A stretch of DNA of 64,000 nt from Terriglobales bacterium (GTDB taxonomy: Bacteria; Acidobacteriota; Terriglobia; Terriglobales; Acidobacteriaceae): positions 1 to 64,000 of the forward strand of contig JANWKU010000114.1 in NCBI GenBank assembly GCA_025451215.1, read 5' to 3'. Positions 10,201 through 17,934 of this stretch are shown piece after piece (the first letter of the stretch is position 1; every line of letters begins with the position of its first letter). The translations under genes were made by a program, and so were the position numbers. The notes below the pieces were generated by a model that did no database searches, was not told the origin of the DNA, and worked only from the letters and a program-made list of their open reading frames with translations.

Positions 10201-10372
10201 CGGTCTCCGCGCTCGCCCCCACGTAAAAGCTGCTGACGGAAACCTGGGGCGGGGCAAGAGTGGGAAATTGCGCGATGGGCAGGGTGGGTATTACAACCGC
10301 GCCCGCGAGAATGATCATGAGGGCGCAAACAGTAGCGAACACCGGTCTTCGTATGAAGAAATCAACAAACAT
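7244..10372 (-). CDS. RND efflux pump permease, HAE1 (AcrB/MexB) family
   Basis: Inner-membrane proton-driven drug exporter subunit of 1042 residues, the normal family length. The start MFVDFFIRRPVFATVCALM is typical. Two periplasmic loops and twelve membrane segments are expected. The TM4 proton-relay motif is present as GLVVDDAIVVIENIERH, and the second-half motif as LVMLIGLASKNAILIVEFA. It works with the membrane fusion protein just upstream (gap 69 bases) and a TolC-like channel that is not encoded here. It is followed at two bases by a metallophosphoesterase gene. No dedicated regulator lies next to the operon. Confidence 0.96.
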   Translation of the reverse strand: MFVDFFIRRPVFATVCALMIILAGAVVIPTLPIAQFPTLAPPQVSVSSFYVGASAETVETAVTIPLEEQINGAEGMKYITSDSGNDGSSTITATFDLNRDPDLAAVDIQNRASIAEGVLPASVKTTGVTVTKASNNFVFGAAIYSPDKRYDTLFMSNYLDVYVVDAIKRVPGVANVIIFGERKYSMRLWLDPGRMASRSLTAGDVVSALQEQNVEIAAGQVGQPPVQAGQAFQISVRAIVRLSEPAQFNNIILKTNADGTLVRLQDVGHAELGAEDYGSGLEYNGHDAVGIGITQLSNANALEVDRLALQELDKLSKHFPPGMIYENAFDTTDAVGESIRDVLSTLIEAIILVILVIFLFLEDWRSTVIPAVTIPVSLIGTFAFIKLLGFSINTLTLFGITLATGLVVDDAIVVIENIERHIQEGETNARKASSAAMKEVTGAVIATSLVLVAVFVPVAFFPGTTGILFRQFALTIAFSISISAFNALTLTPSLSALLLGHAHGEKGWFFRGVDKVISSITHGYESALRGFLKLRLVAVILFFLGLGVTYFVFQKVPKGFVPNEDLGYFIIAVQAPPGASLNYTKSIGEQAAVVLRKMPEIRNIFFIRGFSLSGSAPNRGIIFATLQPYSKRKGEEHTADAVVQRVRGPLFGISGALVLPFPPPAVQGLGSFGGFQYELQDQGGHSLEELAQVTQKLTLAGNQLPDKSLTGLYSSFTADDPQFLVTIDREKAKSLHVPLQQITDALGVYMGSSYVNDFDFNNRSYRVYVQADQRFRATAKDIGQYYVRSDSGAMIPLDNLIAVSQTTTPQVISHYNLFRSAEIDGSAAPGFSSGQAIQTMDDLSKKILPPGFNYEWTGLSLEELASGTTSIILFGLGTLVIYLTLSAQYESFVLPFIVLLAVPMAMLGALSAQWIRGLENDVYCQIGLVMLIGLASKNAILIVEFAEQLRGRGMSLLEAAVMSARIRLRPILMTSFAFILGVLPLVLATGAGEKGRHSVGTTVFGGMIMSTVLNLFFIPVLYLIIEGWREKGGTHVNREQEI

Positions 10373-10441
10373 GTAATGAGTCCGTAATTGACAGCAATAA
10401 ACTGGAACTGAGAATCAGGAACTTAACTGCGAATCGGGCGG

Positions 10442-11560
10442 CTAACTCTGCGGGGCCACCGGCATGCCTTCCACCAGGAATTGCGTGCCTGAAACAATGA
10501 CTTTGTCGCCGGGCTTAATTCCGTCGAGCACGACGTAGTCATTGCCATCCATTTGGCCCACGCTGACCGGTTGCTGGTGCGCAATATAAGACTCGCCTTT
10601 GGGTTGTGCGACAAATGCGAAGTATTGTCCGCCCAAGCGCGACACCGCAAGCACCGGGACCAGGGGTTGGTTCGTAGTACCCCACACGATGCGGGCGCGA
10701 ATGAACTGCGCATTGCGTAGCTTGTCATTGCTGTTGGCGATGCTGGCCTTGGCCAGCACCGTTTGCGTTGTGTTGTCCACCTGCGGAGAAATGAACGTGA
10801 TCCTGCTGTCTGTGAGCGGATTGCCGTCCTTATCCACAATTTGCACGCGCAGTCCCGGCTTCAATTCCGGAGCGCGCTCCACCGGAACATAAATGTAAGC
10901 TTCCAGGCTGCCGGGTTTGTCCACAGTGGTAAGTTGCGTGGAGCTGGTCACGCGATCGCCGACCCGCACGGGAATATCGCCAACAATTCCGTTGGTGGGC
11001 GCGTTGACCCGGTAATAGTGAAGTTGGACTTGCTGTTCTTTGAGTTGCGCCTGAAGAGCGCTCAACTGCGCCTGCGCGGCATCCAGGCCCGACTTCGCCT
11101 GGTCCATCTCCTGCTTGCTCACCACCCCAGCCTTAAACAATCCACTGGTGCGCGTGTACTGCTGCTGCGCGTATTCAAGATTTGCCTGCTGGGCGGCGAG
11201 CGCACTTTCCTGGCTGTTGACCGTCGCTTCCTGCTTGCTGGGATCAATCTGCATGAGCGGGGCGCCGGCTGAAACATGTTCGCCGGAATGCACGGAAATC
11301 TGGGTGACACGTCCATCCACCTCAGGCATAATGACAGCCGAATCGCGCGACTTCAGAGTAGCGACATACTCTGTCGTATCCTGCACAGGGGCCAATTTGG
11401 CGATTTCCACCTTTACCGGAAAAGCCTGCATCGAGGCCTGCGCTCCGGCTTTGGCTTCGCCGCCTCCGCAACTCGCCGCAGTAACCAGCCCGGCAAGCGC
11501 GATCATTAAAGAGAATTTTGAAAATCTTTCGCGCACAGGTTCCAAGTGTGTTGCCCTCAT
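10442..11560 (-). CDS. RND periplasmic membrane fusion lipoprotein (AcrA family)
   Basis: A 372-residue adaptor linking the RND permease to an outer-membrane channel. A signal segment ends in a possible lipobox (VTAASC) with a glycine spacer after the Cys. Then come the lipoyl half motif (MPEVDGRVTQISVHSGEHV), an alpha-hairpin rich in Q and A (EALAAQQANLEYAQQQYTR-like region about residues 115-175), the second lipoyl half (VNAPTNGIVGDIPVRVGDRV), and beta-barrel and membrane-proximal domains. It is first gene of the pump cluster and probably carries the promoter. Ribosome-site match before the ATG is weak. Confidence 0.94.
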   Translation of the reverse strand: MRATHLEPVRERFSKFSLMIALAGLVTAASCGGGEAKAGAQASMQAFPVKVEIAKLAPVQDTTEYVATLKSRDSAVIMPEVDGRVTQISVHSGEHVSAGAPLMQIDPSKQEATVNSQESALAAQQANLEYAQQQYTRTSGLFKAGVVSKQEMDQAKSGLDAAQAQLSALQAQLKEQQVQLHYYRVNAPTNGIVGDIPVRVGDRVTSSTQLTTVDKPGSLEAYIYVPVERAPELKPGLRVQIVDKDGNPLTDSRITFISPQVDNTTQTVLAKASIANSNDKLRNAQFIRARIVWGTTNQPLVPVLAVSRLGGQYFAFVAQPKGESYIAHQQPVSVGQMDGNDYVVLDGIKPGDKVIVSGTQFLVEGMPVAPQS

Positions 11561-11749
11561 TCCAATAAACTAGCATGCGGCTGGGTGGCATGCGCCATCC
11601 AGAAAAACACTGCTGGAATTATGAAGTCTTTAAAACGAAAAATCTTAGACGAAATTAAAGATGCTACGTAAGCTGGCAAGGATTCGATTTTTGTTTGGGG
11701 GGAATATACCAGGAGAGACTGAACGGCAACCAAGCTGCCAGACGGCCAA

Positions 11750-11992
11750 CTATTCGCTGAGGCTGCCGCGTTTGCTCGAACCGACCGCCAATAGAATAAG
11801 CCCAAGCAGACCCTGCCCCGCCACCCACCACACATACATGAAAGAGCCGCTGCGAATCCCTACGTAAACAAACGCCAGCAAGATGCCGTCAAACCCCAGC
11901 AAGACTTTTCCCAGAGTCATGAGGAACAGCCCTTTACGCTGACTCTCCACCATGCCAGCTTCTTCCATGCGCAGCAGTTGTTTTCCGATCAT
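11750..11992 (-). CDS. Small two-segment membrane protein
   Basis: Eighty residues with a charged N-terminus (MIGKQLLRMEEAGMVESQRKG) and two hydrophobic spans, about residues 22-46 and 50-70, followed by a short basic and serine tail. No family is recognised. The clear membrane pattern and charge placement favour a real gene, but no good ribosome site precedes the ATG. It is upstream of, and in the same direction as, the efflux cluster, 189 bases away, and is probably independent. Confidence 0.55.
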   Translation of the reverse strand: MIGKQLLRMEEAGMVESQRKGLFLMTLGKVLLGFDGILLAFVYVGIRSGSFMYVWWVAGQGLLGLILLAVGSSKRGSLSE

Positions 11993-12118
11993 AGAAATAT
12001 TCTAAACGGCTTTGTTCATTTTGAACACAGTTTCGTGAATCGAAATAGTTAAATTCACGCTTAATGAAGGCGTTCAATTAAACCGGGCTTAGGAAACGCG
12101 GTTTATTCAATGCGGGCT

Positions 12119-12292
12119 TTAGTCCTGATCGCACAACGACTGCGGCTTGTCCGGATTCTTGTGCCTCTCGATGATGACATCGGCGAGATGGAGCCAGCGG
12201 TCGAATGGAGACTCCAGAAATTCAGGTTCGGAAAATAACGTTTCACTGGGAGCGCCCTGGGGCTTCGCGTCGAAATTCGTATTGGGGAGCAT
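12119..12292 (-). CDS. 57-residue hypothetical protein
   Basis: An ORF on the minus strand starting MLPNTNFDAKPQGAPSETLF and ending RHKNPDKPQSLCDQD. It has a protein-like composition with an amphipathic middle (FDRWLHLADVIIERH). AGAGG lies seven bases before the ATG, and an in-frame TAG just upstream fixes the start. The function is unknown. It could be an independent small gene or a remnant of a longer one. Confidence 0.5.
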   Translation of the reverse strand: MLPNTNFDAKPQGAPSETLFSEPEFLESPFDRWLHLADVIIERHKNPDKPQSLCDQD

Positions 12293-12392
12293 CGTCAACC
12301 TCTACAAGCTCAGATGGAAACGGGCTCGGGATGGTTGCTGTTTTTATGTTACGGAAATACCGGATTACTGCTGATTACCCTCTATGTAGTGT

Positions 12393-12476
12393 GTCATCCT
12401 GATCGCAGCGAAGGACCTATGCGCTTTTGCCGCCGCAAGTTGCATGGGTTCCTCGCCTCGCGAAGAATGACAAAAC
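12393..12476. repeat. Dispersed palindromic repeat, GTCATCCTGA...GAATGAC type
   Basis: About 84 bases beginning TCATCCTGATCGCAGCGAAG and ending AAGAATGACAAAAC. Imperfect inverted ends (GTCATCCT and AGAATGAC) bound a core with GCAGCGAAGGACCTATGCGC. The core recurs on the other strand at 58777-58812, and the same end architecture recurs at 32281-32385. It lies in a gene-free stretch (12293-12489). It looks like a REP- or MITE-like non-coding repeat. Confidence 0.65.
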
Positions 12477-12489
12477 CATCGGGCAGTAA

Positions 12490-12765
12490 CTACTCGGTGA
12501 AAACCACCGATTGCACGCCGGAGATATCAAAGCGCTTTCGGCAGCGCATGTTCTTGCAGACCATCAGGTCATCCCGGCGCAGCATGTAAGAGCGCGCCTT
12601 TGCGAAACGCGCGCGGTCGCGCTCGTCGGCCCGAGGTGGAAGCTGCCGCTTTTTGGAGCGGACGAGCCAGGTCACTTCATATTCAGCGGATTCATGGCAA
12701 TGGGGACAATTCAGGGAAGCCGGCTTTTTCTCCGGCCGCTCATCGAAAAATTCACGTTCTTCCAT
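12490..12765 (-). CDS. Zinc-ribbon hypothetical protein
   Basis: A 91-residue soluble protein. An acidic N-terminus (MEEREFFDERPEKKPASL) is followed by CPHCHESAEYEV and, near the end, VCKNMRCRKRF. The paired cysteines fit a zinc ribbon split by a basic helix-like segment rich in R and K. A GTG 33 bases upstream would lengthen it; the ATG at 12765 has AAGG at good distance. No family name is recognised. A role in nucleic-acid or protein binding is only inferred from the zinc ribbon. Confidence 0.7.
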   Translation of the reverse strand: MEEREFFDERPEKKPASLNCPHCHESAEYEVTWLVRSKKRQLPPRADERDRARFAKARSYMLRRDDLMVCKNMRCRKRFDISGVQSVVFTE

Positions 12766-12855
12766 AAGCTGACCTTCCGCTGCCAGGCAGTAGTTCACTG
12801 GCTTTGTAAATTATTGCACTTCTTGCAGCGTTGTAGCTATGGCAAGATAAGCGAA

Positions 12856-13023
12856 ATGCCCAAAAGACGGAAACCAAAAACATTTCGCGCCGTGGAGGCG
12901 GTTAAGGCGCTTGCGCGCGAGCGGATCGGAGAGCCTCCTGCAGCCCAAGTCATCCCCAATCGGAAGAAGAAGATCAAGCAAAAACACAAGAAAAGCTTGG
13001 ATGATCTTCAATCCGAATCGTAA
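12856..13023 (+). CDS. Short basic hypothetical protein (55 aa)
   Basis: Starts MPKRRKPKTFRAVEAVKALA and continues RERIGEPPAAQVIPNRKKKI with a lysine-rich end. The strong basic bias and the pattern of a short helix (AVEAVKALARERIG) resemble small conserved proteins I associate with acidobacterial genomes, though I cannot confirm that here. It diverges from the zinc-ribbon gene by 90 bases and converges on the lipoprotein gene. Ribosome site is weak. It may bind nucleic acid. Confidence 0.6.
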   Translation: MPKRRKPKTFRAVEAVKALARERIGEPPAAQVIPNRKKKIKQKHKKSLDDLQSES

Positions 13024-13029
13024 ATCTGA

Positions 13030-13668
13030 CTAGTTGATCGTCAGTGTAACTGTCCGCGAAGCATTTAAAAGCACTGTACAACTCTGGCCTGTGACAGCAT
13101 CACAGCCTGCCCAACTCGCAAAGTTGGAGCCGCTATTGGCAGTCGCTGTTAGCGTCACCGTTGCCCCTGCGGTAAAGCTCGAGCTACAACTTGCCGTACA
13201 GTTAATTCCAATTGGGCTACTTGTGACAACTCCAGTGCCGGATCCAGCGAACAATACTGTAAGTGCGGGCAAAGTGCCTCCGGGGCATCCCTGACTACTT
13301 GGCCCATCAACCGTTACGGCCATTGTCCCGGTAACTTGGTTGTCGCGGGGCTGATTAGTTTTCATGCTCGCAGTAATGTTAGCAATTCCGCAGGTAAGAT
13401 TTGGACTGACAATTCCGGCGGTCGTCACTTGTGCGACCTGTGTAATGTCAGATGTCCAAGTCACTTGACTAGTAATATCTTTCGAGGCCGGGGGATGAAC
13501 GTATGTACCCGTCGCAGTTAACTGAGCTTGCAGTATAGGATCTGCCGCTCCAAAAGTGACAGTAGAAGGCGTGACTTGAATTGAAACCAGTCGCTGACCG
13601 GTCCCGCAACTGGGAAGCCAAGCTACCGCTACACTCAAAGCCATTAAACCAAGAAACTTCCTAATCAT
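13030..13668 (-). CDS. Lipoprotein with Ig-like and InlB-type repeat domains
   Basis: A 212-residue exported protein. The signal peptide ends in a lipobox (LPSC). Residues about 28-120 form a bacterial Ig-like (Big-2 type) domain (VSIQVTPSTVTFGA... ITSQVTWTSD... GIVSPN). Residues about 135-212 match the divergent InlB B-repeat type (GTGVVTSSPIGINCTASCSS, FASWAGCDAVTGQSCTV) with paired cysteines. Such proteins are cell-surface and structural or adhesive in nature; the ligand is unknown. The frame ends right after the last repeat strand. Confidence 0.8.
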   Translation of the reverse strand: MIRKFLGLMALSVAVAWLPSCGTGQRLVSIQVTPSTVTFGAADPILQAQLTATGTYVHPPASKDITSQVTWTSDITQVAQVTTAGIVSPNLTCGIANITASMKTNQPRDNQVTGTMAVTVDGPSSQGCPGGTLPALTVLFAGSGTGVVTSSPIGINCTASCSSSFTAGATVTLTATANSGSNFASWAGCDAVTGQSCTVLLNASRTVTLTIN

Positions 13669-13747
13669 TAAACTCTCCTGCGAGAACTCATCGCAATTCA
13701 GCGATTGGCCGTCACTCTAGTAGAACAAATCCGAAAAAGCAATATCT

Positions 13748-14800
13748 TTAGGCTCCAATGATTCCAGCGGCGAAGCGAACGAAAGCTCTCACGTCATCCT
13801 CCGTGGTATCAAACGAGCACATCCAGCGCACGACGGATTCTTCTTCATTCCAAACGTAAAAAAAGTAACGCTCCTGAATGCGCGCGATGGCGGCCTTCGG
13901 GATTTGCGCGAACACTCCATTGGCTTCCACCGGGTGCATGATTTTGAGGGCTGGAATCTTGCGCAGCTCCTGCTCCAGCAATCTGGCCATCGCGTTGGAG
14001 TGCTGTGCATTCTTCCGCCACAAATCATCGGTCAGCAGAGCGCCCAATTGGGCTGACACGAAGCGCATTTTTGAAGAGAGCTGCATACCCTGCTTGCGCA
14101 GAAAGCGGAAATCACGGCTGGGGTTTTCGCCATATTCGAGCTTCTGATCAAAAAAGACGATCGCCTCGGCGCCCATAGCACCGTTCTTGGTCCCACCGAA
14201 CGAAAGCACATCCACGCCCAGGTCGCGCGTGGCCTGGCGGAGTGTAAGTCCGGAACTTACGGCGGCATTGGAGATTCGCGCTCCGTCCATGTGCAGGAAT
14301 ATTTTTCGTTCGTGGGCGAAGTGGGAAAGTGCCTTGATCTCGTCCGGCTGGTAAACCGTGCCAACTTCGGTGGCCTGGGTAATGGAGATCACACGCGGCT
14401 GCACGTGGTGCTGGTCGCCGATTCCGTGGTAAACGTGGCTTACGGCTCCTACCGTTAATTTGCCCTCAGGCGCGGGTACTGGGATCAGCTTGCATCCGGT
14501 AAGCCGCTCCGGCGCGCCGCATTCGTCCACGTAAATATGGGCACCCTCCGCGCAGATGACCGCATCGTACGAATGAGTGAGGGCTTGCAGCCCCAGGCAA
14601 TTTGCCGCCGTGCCGTTGAAGACAACGAACACTTTGGCATCATCGCCGAAATGCTCGCGAAACCTGGCCAGCGCGGCATCCGTGCAGGGATCGTCTCCAT
14701 AGCCAACGGCGTGGCCATGGTTGGCGGTGGCGATGGCCTTGAGAATTTCCGGATGCACCCCGGCGTTGTTGTCACTGGCAAAGCTGCGAATCGGTTTCAT
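13748..14800 (-). CDS. ltaE: Low-specificity L-threonine aldolase
   Basis: PLP-dependent cleavage of L-threonine or L-allo-threonine to glycine and acetaldehyde. It has 350 residues, the usual length. Seen are the start RSFASDNNAGVHPEILKAI, the GYGDDPCTD substrate loop, NGTAANCLGL, HIYVDECGA, LHMDGARISNAAV and the PLP lysine motif SFGGTKNGAMGAEA. The gene stands alone between a lipoprotein gene and a short ORF. It supplies glycine, which ties it loosely to glyA and purU elsewhere in the window. Confidence 0.92.
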   Translation of the reverse strand: MKPIRSFASDNNAGVHPEILKAIATANHGHAVGYGDDPCTDAALARFREHFGDDAKVFVVFNGTAANCLGLQALTHSYDAVICAEGAHIYVDECGAPERLTGCKLIPVPAPEGKLTVGAVSHVYHGIGDQHHVQPRVISITQATEVGTVYQPDEIKALSHFAHERKIFLHMDGARISNAAVSSGLTLRQATRDLGVDVLSFGGTKNGAMGAEAIVFFDQKLEYGENPSRDFRFLRKQGMQLSSKMRFVSAQLGALLTDDLWRKNAQHSNAMARLLEQELRKIPALKIMHPVEANGVFAQIPKAAIARIQERYFFYVWNEEESVVRWMCSFDTTEDDVRAFVRFAAGIIGA

Positions 14801-14964
14801 GGCGAGAACACTTTAGCAGAGCCAGGCGCTCGTGCTCATCCGGGAAATAAGGCATTTGACAGCCGCAAGCGCCTCTGAGGAGGTATTCACTCAGTACCTT
14901 AGTGATCTTGAACAGGCGATAAAACAGCGTTAACTTTGCTTGATCTGCACAATTTGGAGTCAGT

Positions 14965-15075
14965 ATGGTGGTAATTTCGGTTGGAGTAGTTGTACTCGCT
15001 TTTGCTTTGCTCGATCTGGCCGTGGCCACCGAAGAGCGTCATATCCGCGCCTTCTTTCGCATCCGCAAGCGCTGA
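14965..15075 (+). CDS. 36-residue small membrane protein
   Basis: ATG at 14965 with GGAG six bases upstream opens MVVISVGVVVLAFALLDLAV, a full membrane span, followed by ATEERHIRAFFRIRKR, a basic tail, and a TGA. This is the classic layout of a small inner-membrane protein with a positive cytoplasmic end. It is too short for family recognition. It lies between divergent ltaE and moaA. Confidence 0.5.
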   Translation: MVVISVGVVVLAFALLDLAVATEERHIRAFFRIRKR

Positions 15076-15119
15076 TACTCACCGCCTATCTTGATCTCAT
15101 CCCTTCTATAATGAATTCT

Positions 15120-15183
15120 TGCATTTGGCATTGGGCTGTTGGCATTTGGCCCAACTTCGCCATAAGCCGAATGCCAAGTGCTA
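15120..15183. repeat. Short repeat cluster of TTGGCATT units
   Basis: Before moaA the sequence contains GCATTTGGCATTGGGC and then GGCATTTGGCCC in direct order, followed at 15165-15182 by an inverted copy (CCGAATGCCAAGTGC). The units can fold on each other. It may be a REP-like element or part of the moaA leader. Confidence 0.4.
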
Positions 15184-15198
15184 AACCCCTACTGCTGT

Positions 15199-16188
15199 AT
15201 GCTTCTTACCGACAAATTCGGCCGCGCGATCACCGATCTGCGGATTTCCGTGACCGACCGCTGCAACTACAAGTGCGTCTATTGCCGCACGGGAAACGAA
15301 GGCGCGCTCTACGGCGATCTTCCCTTCCCGGACTACTTCCGCATGGCGCGTATTCTCACAGGCCTTGGAATCCGCAAAATCCGTATTACCGGAGGCGAAC
15401 CTCTGCTGCGTAAGGGATTGATTGAGTTCATCCACGAGTTGGGCCAACTGCGGGATGTGGATGGCAACGCTCTCGACCTGGCACTGACCACGAATGGCCA
15501 CTTGTTGGCCGAAATGGCACAGCCGCTTAAAGATGCGGGCCTACGGCGCGTTACCGTCAGCATGGACGCTGTGGATCCCGACCGATTCTCGCGCATTACC
15601 CGCGTGCCCGGCGGCTACGACAAAGTATTGGCTGGCGTTCGCGCCGCGCGTCGTGCCGGATTGTGGCCGCTCAAGGTAAATTGCGTGCTCATGCGCGGAT
15701 TCAACGAGGACCAGATCATTCCCTTTGGAATGTTTGCCCGGGAAGAAGGCGTGATCCTGCGCTTTATCGAGTTCATGCCGCTCGAGGAAGACCGCGTCTG
15801 GGCACCCAATACCGTGGTGACGTTAGAAGAAATTATCAGCCGCATGGGCGAGTACCGGCCTTTGGTGGAAATTCCCCATGAACGCAGTGAAACGGCGCGA
15901 CGCTATCGCTTTGACGACGGCATTGGCGAGATTGGAATTATCGCGCCCGTCTCGCACCCTTTTTGCGGACATTGCAGCCGCATCCGCATTACCTCCGACG
16001 GAAAAATTCGCACCTGCCTGTTTTCCGTGTGGGACCACGACCTCCACGAATTGATGGCGCGAGGCTCGTCCGATGAAGAGTTATCGAATTTCATTTGCGA
16101 TGTGGTCCAGAAGAAAGAAGAACGCCACCACATCGGCGAGGCGGATTTCGTGCCCGCTTCGCGGACGATGGTCCATATTGGGGGTTAG
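15199..16188 (+). CDS. moaA: GTP 3',8-cyclase, molybdenum cofactor biosynthesis
   Basis: Radical SAM enzyme that rearranges GTP in the first step of molybdopterin synthesis. In 329 residues, the N-terminal cluster motif is VTDRCNYKCVYCRTG (CxxxCxxC) and the SAM-binding stretch is RITGGEPLLRKG. The C-terminal second cluster has HPFCGHCSRIRITSDGKIRTC. The end is a paired glycine (VHIGG), needed for activation in the family. I chose the ATG at 15199 over one 21 bases upstream because MLLTDKFGRAITDLRIS matches the family start. No other moa or mog genes are nearby. Confidence 0.95.
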   Translation: MLLTDKFGRAITDLRISVTDRCNYKCVYCRTGNEGALYGDLPFPDYFRMARILTGLGIRKIRITGGEPLLRKGLIEFIHELGQLRDVDGNALDLALTTNGHLLAEMAQPLKDAGLRRVTVSMDAVDPDRFSRITRVPGGYDKVLAGVRAARRAGLWPLKVNCVLMRGFNEDQIIPFGMFAREEGVILRFIEFMPLEEDRVWAPNTVVTLEEIISRMGEYRPLVEIPHERSETARRYRFDDGIGEIGIIAPVSHPFCGHCSRIRITSDGKIRTCLFSVWDHDLHELMARGSSDEELSNFICDVVQKKEERHHIGEADFVPASRTMVHIGG

Positions 16189-16217
16189 AGTTGTGCGGCG
16201 GTAAATGCAGCGAGTTT

Positions 16218-17735
16218 TTAGACCGCGCCGCTGGCCACGGTTTTCTGTTCGTCAGAGCGGGAAAGGGTTTTGGCCGCCAAGTCACTGCAATCGCGCAATC
16301 TCTTGAGGGATGCCTGGATGGCCTCCGATTGCGCGGTCTGGCTCTGCTGCGCGGCGAGGTTGGCGACCCGTCCCGCACTCTCTCCCACGCTGCGAGCGAT
16401 TTCCAGCAACACAATCAATGAGTCAGAGTGCATCTTCCATAAGGAAGGCGAATTCCCGCAGCGCTTCAGTTCTTCCAGTTCCGTATTGATGCGCGCTCCA
16501 ATTGCCACCAGCCGCAGCAGCACCCTGGATACCCCCGCGCGCAGGCTCTTTTCTTCCAAATAGTCGGCGCAGTAAGAGTCGGCTTCGGCGGCCGTGAGCG
16601 TGAGGTTAAAGAATCGCATGGGCACGACCTGCCGGAACTTGGGATCAGCGACGCGCACGAAAATGCGGATGGACTCTTCAATTTTCAACAGCTTGGTTTC
16701 TTCTCCGGAAACCTGCTGGGGAGTTACGTTGGCTCGCATCGCGGGCACATCCACCGCCGGCGGCTCCCACGTAAGCGAAGGTCTTGCCGCCGCTGGGCGG
16801 GGCTTTACAGGCACGGGCGCGGGTGTGGGACGCGTAACGCGGCGAATGGGAGGCCGACGCTCCAAAGCCTTCTTTAGCCGGGATACGCGCGTAAATTTAT
16901 CGAGCGCTTGCCCGTAATCTATTTTGAGCAATTCGTTTTCTTTCAAGCTGGCTACGTGTTCGACAGTCACGTCAATGCCGTCCACATTGCCCAGGATGCT
17001 TCCACCCTGTTCCTGCAAGGCCTCAGCAAAAGTCTTGATTTCCATGGCAGCCTTGCGGAAAAGTTCATCGAATTTCTTTCCGAAGGCCGCATTGTAGGGC
17101 GCAATCGTAGCCAGCACGCCGGGATGGTAAAACGACAGCTCAAATGCCTGCTTGAGATCGCGCACACGGGAAATGATTCCCGATTCCATGAGCGTATTCA
17201 GATCGCGAAAGGTCTCGGCTTCTTCGCAAAGTGGGTCAAACCTGCGCAGCAGTTGCAGGTGGTCTTCAGGAAGCGATGGGGCCTCTGAGTCGGCCAGAAT
17301 TTCCAGGAGCGCGATTTCAAAGGGGGACAAAGGAAGCGAGCCATCCAGCCCATAGCCTCTCCGCTCCCATTGACCGGGGACGCGGGGATGGGTATAGAGG
17401 AAGGTAGCCACCAGATCGGTCTTATCGCGGTTAACAGCGCCCAATTCCTTGCGGCGCGAGAAATATCGCAGCAACGCTTCGGCGATTTCCGGATCGGTAT
17501 CAAGCGTGAGGGCACGGCGCAACATGGCGGGAGTAATCGCCATATCGAGCAGGCGCAGCCAGCGACGCATTTTGGTCAGAGTCTGGTTGACATCAGCGTC
17601 ATCGCTTTGCAGCGAGACCGTCTCCAGCCCTGATGGAATTGGAACTTCGCCTTCTACCGATTCCTGCAAGAGCTTTTCATAAAAGCCCTGTACAGTCGCT
17701 AGAATGGCAAGTTCCCACTTCGGATCCTCACCCAC
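16218..17735 (-). CDS. Hypothetical protein, 505 residues, two helical parts with proline-rich linker
   Basis: A soluble protein with no signal peptide or membrane span. Residues 1 to about 280 are helical and acidic. About residues 290-335 form a Pro/Arg/Ala-rich linker (RPPIRRVTRPTPAPVPVKPR). The remainder is again helical and ends RSDEQKTVASGAV. The length, composition and even codon use show a real gene. I do not recognise the family. It converges on moaA with a 29-base gap. Confidence 0.75.
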   Translation of the reverse strand: MGEDPKWELAILATVQGFYEKLLQESVEGEVPIPSGLETVSLQSDDADVNQTLTKMRRWLRLLDMAITPAMLRRALTLDTDPEIAEALLRYFSRRKELGAVNRDKTDLVATFLYTHPRVPGQWERRGYGLDGSLPLSPFEIALLEILADSEAPSLPEDHLQLLRRFDPLCEEAETFRDLNTLMESGIISRVRDLKQAFELSFYHPGVLATIAPYNAAFGKKFDELFRKAAMEIKTFAEALQEQGGSILGNVDGIDVTVEHVASLKENELLKIDYGQALDKFTRVSRLKKALERRPPIRRVTRPTPAPVPVKPRPAAARPSLTWEPPAVDVPAMRANVTPQQVSGEETKLLKIEESIRIFVRVADPKFRQVVPMRFFNLTLTAAEADSYCADYLEEKSLRAGVSRVLLRLVAIGARINTELEELKRCGNSPSLWKMHSDSLIVLLEIARSVGESAGRVANLAAQQSQTAQSEAIQASLKRLRDCSDLAAKTLSRSDEQKTVASGAV

Positions 17736-17934
17736 GCTTTAACCCCTCAAGCAAAACCTTCCCCCCAGCGTGCCTTGGGATGGGAAGCCGTAAATCTAAG
17801 TAAAACCTAATGTTGTGTTGCGCACAAGCCTCTCGTCGGGCCATGTACCAACATCGCAAGCGTCTTTCGGAAGGAAATCCCGAAGCAAATCCGCTACCTG
17901 TCGGCACGTCATTCGTATTGGATTTACTCAGCAT

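Noticed and set aside
9419-10387. 322-codon ORF opposite the RND permease
   Set aside because: Shadow of the permease; composition rich in R and H with no recognisable fold.
11557-11835. 92-residue minus-strand ORF overlapping the small membrane protein
   Set aside because: Cys/Trp/Arg-rich composition typical of a wrong frame, and it overlaps a better ORF.
17728-17934. 68-residue ORF between the 505-residue protein and purU
   Set aside because: Composition not protein-like, no ribosome site; likely non-coding.
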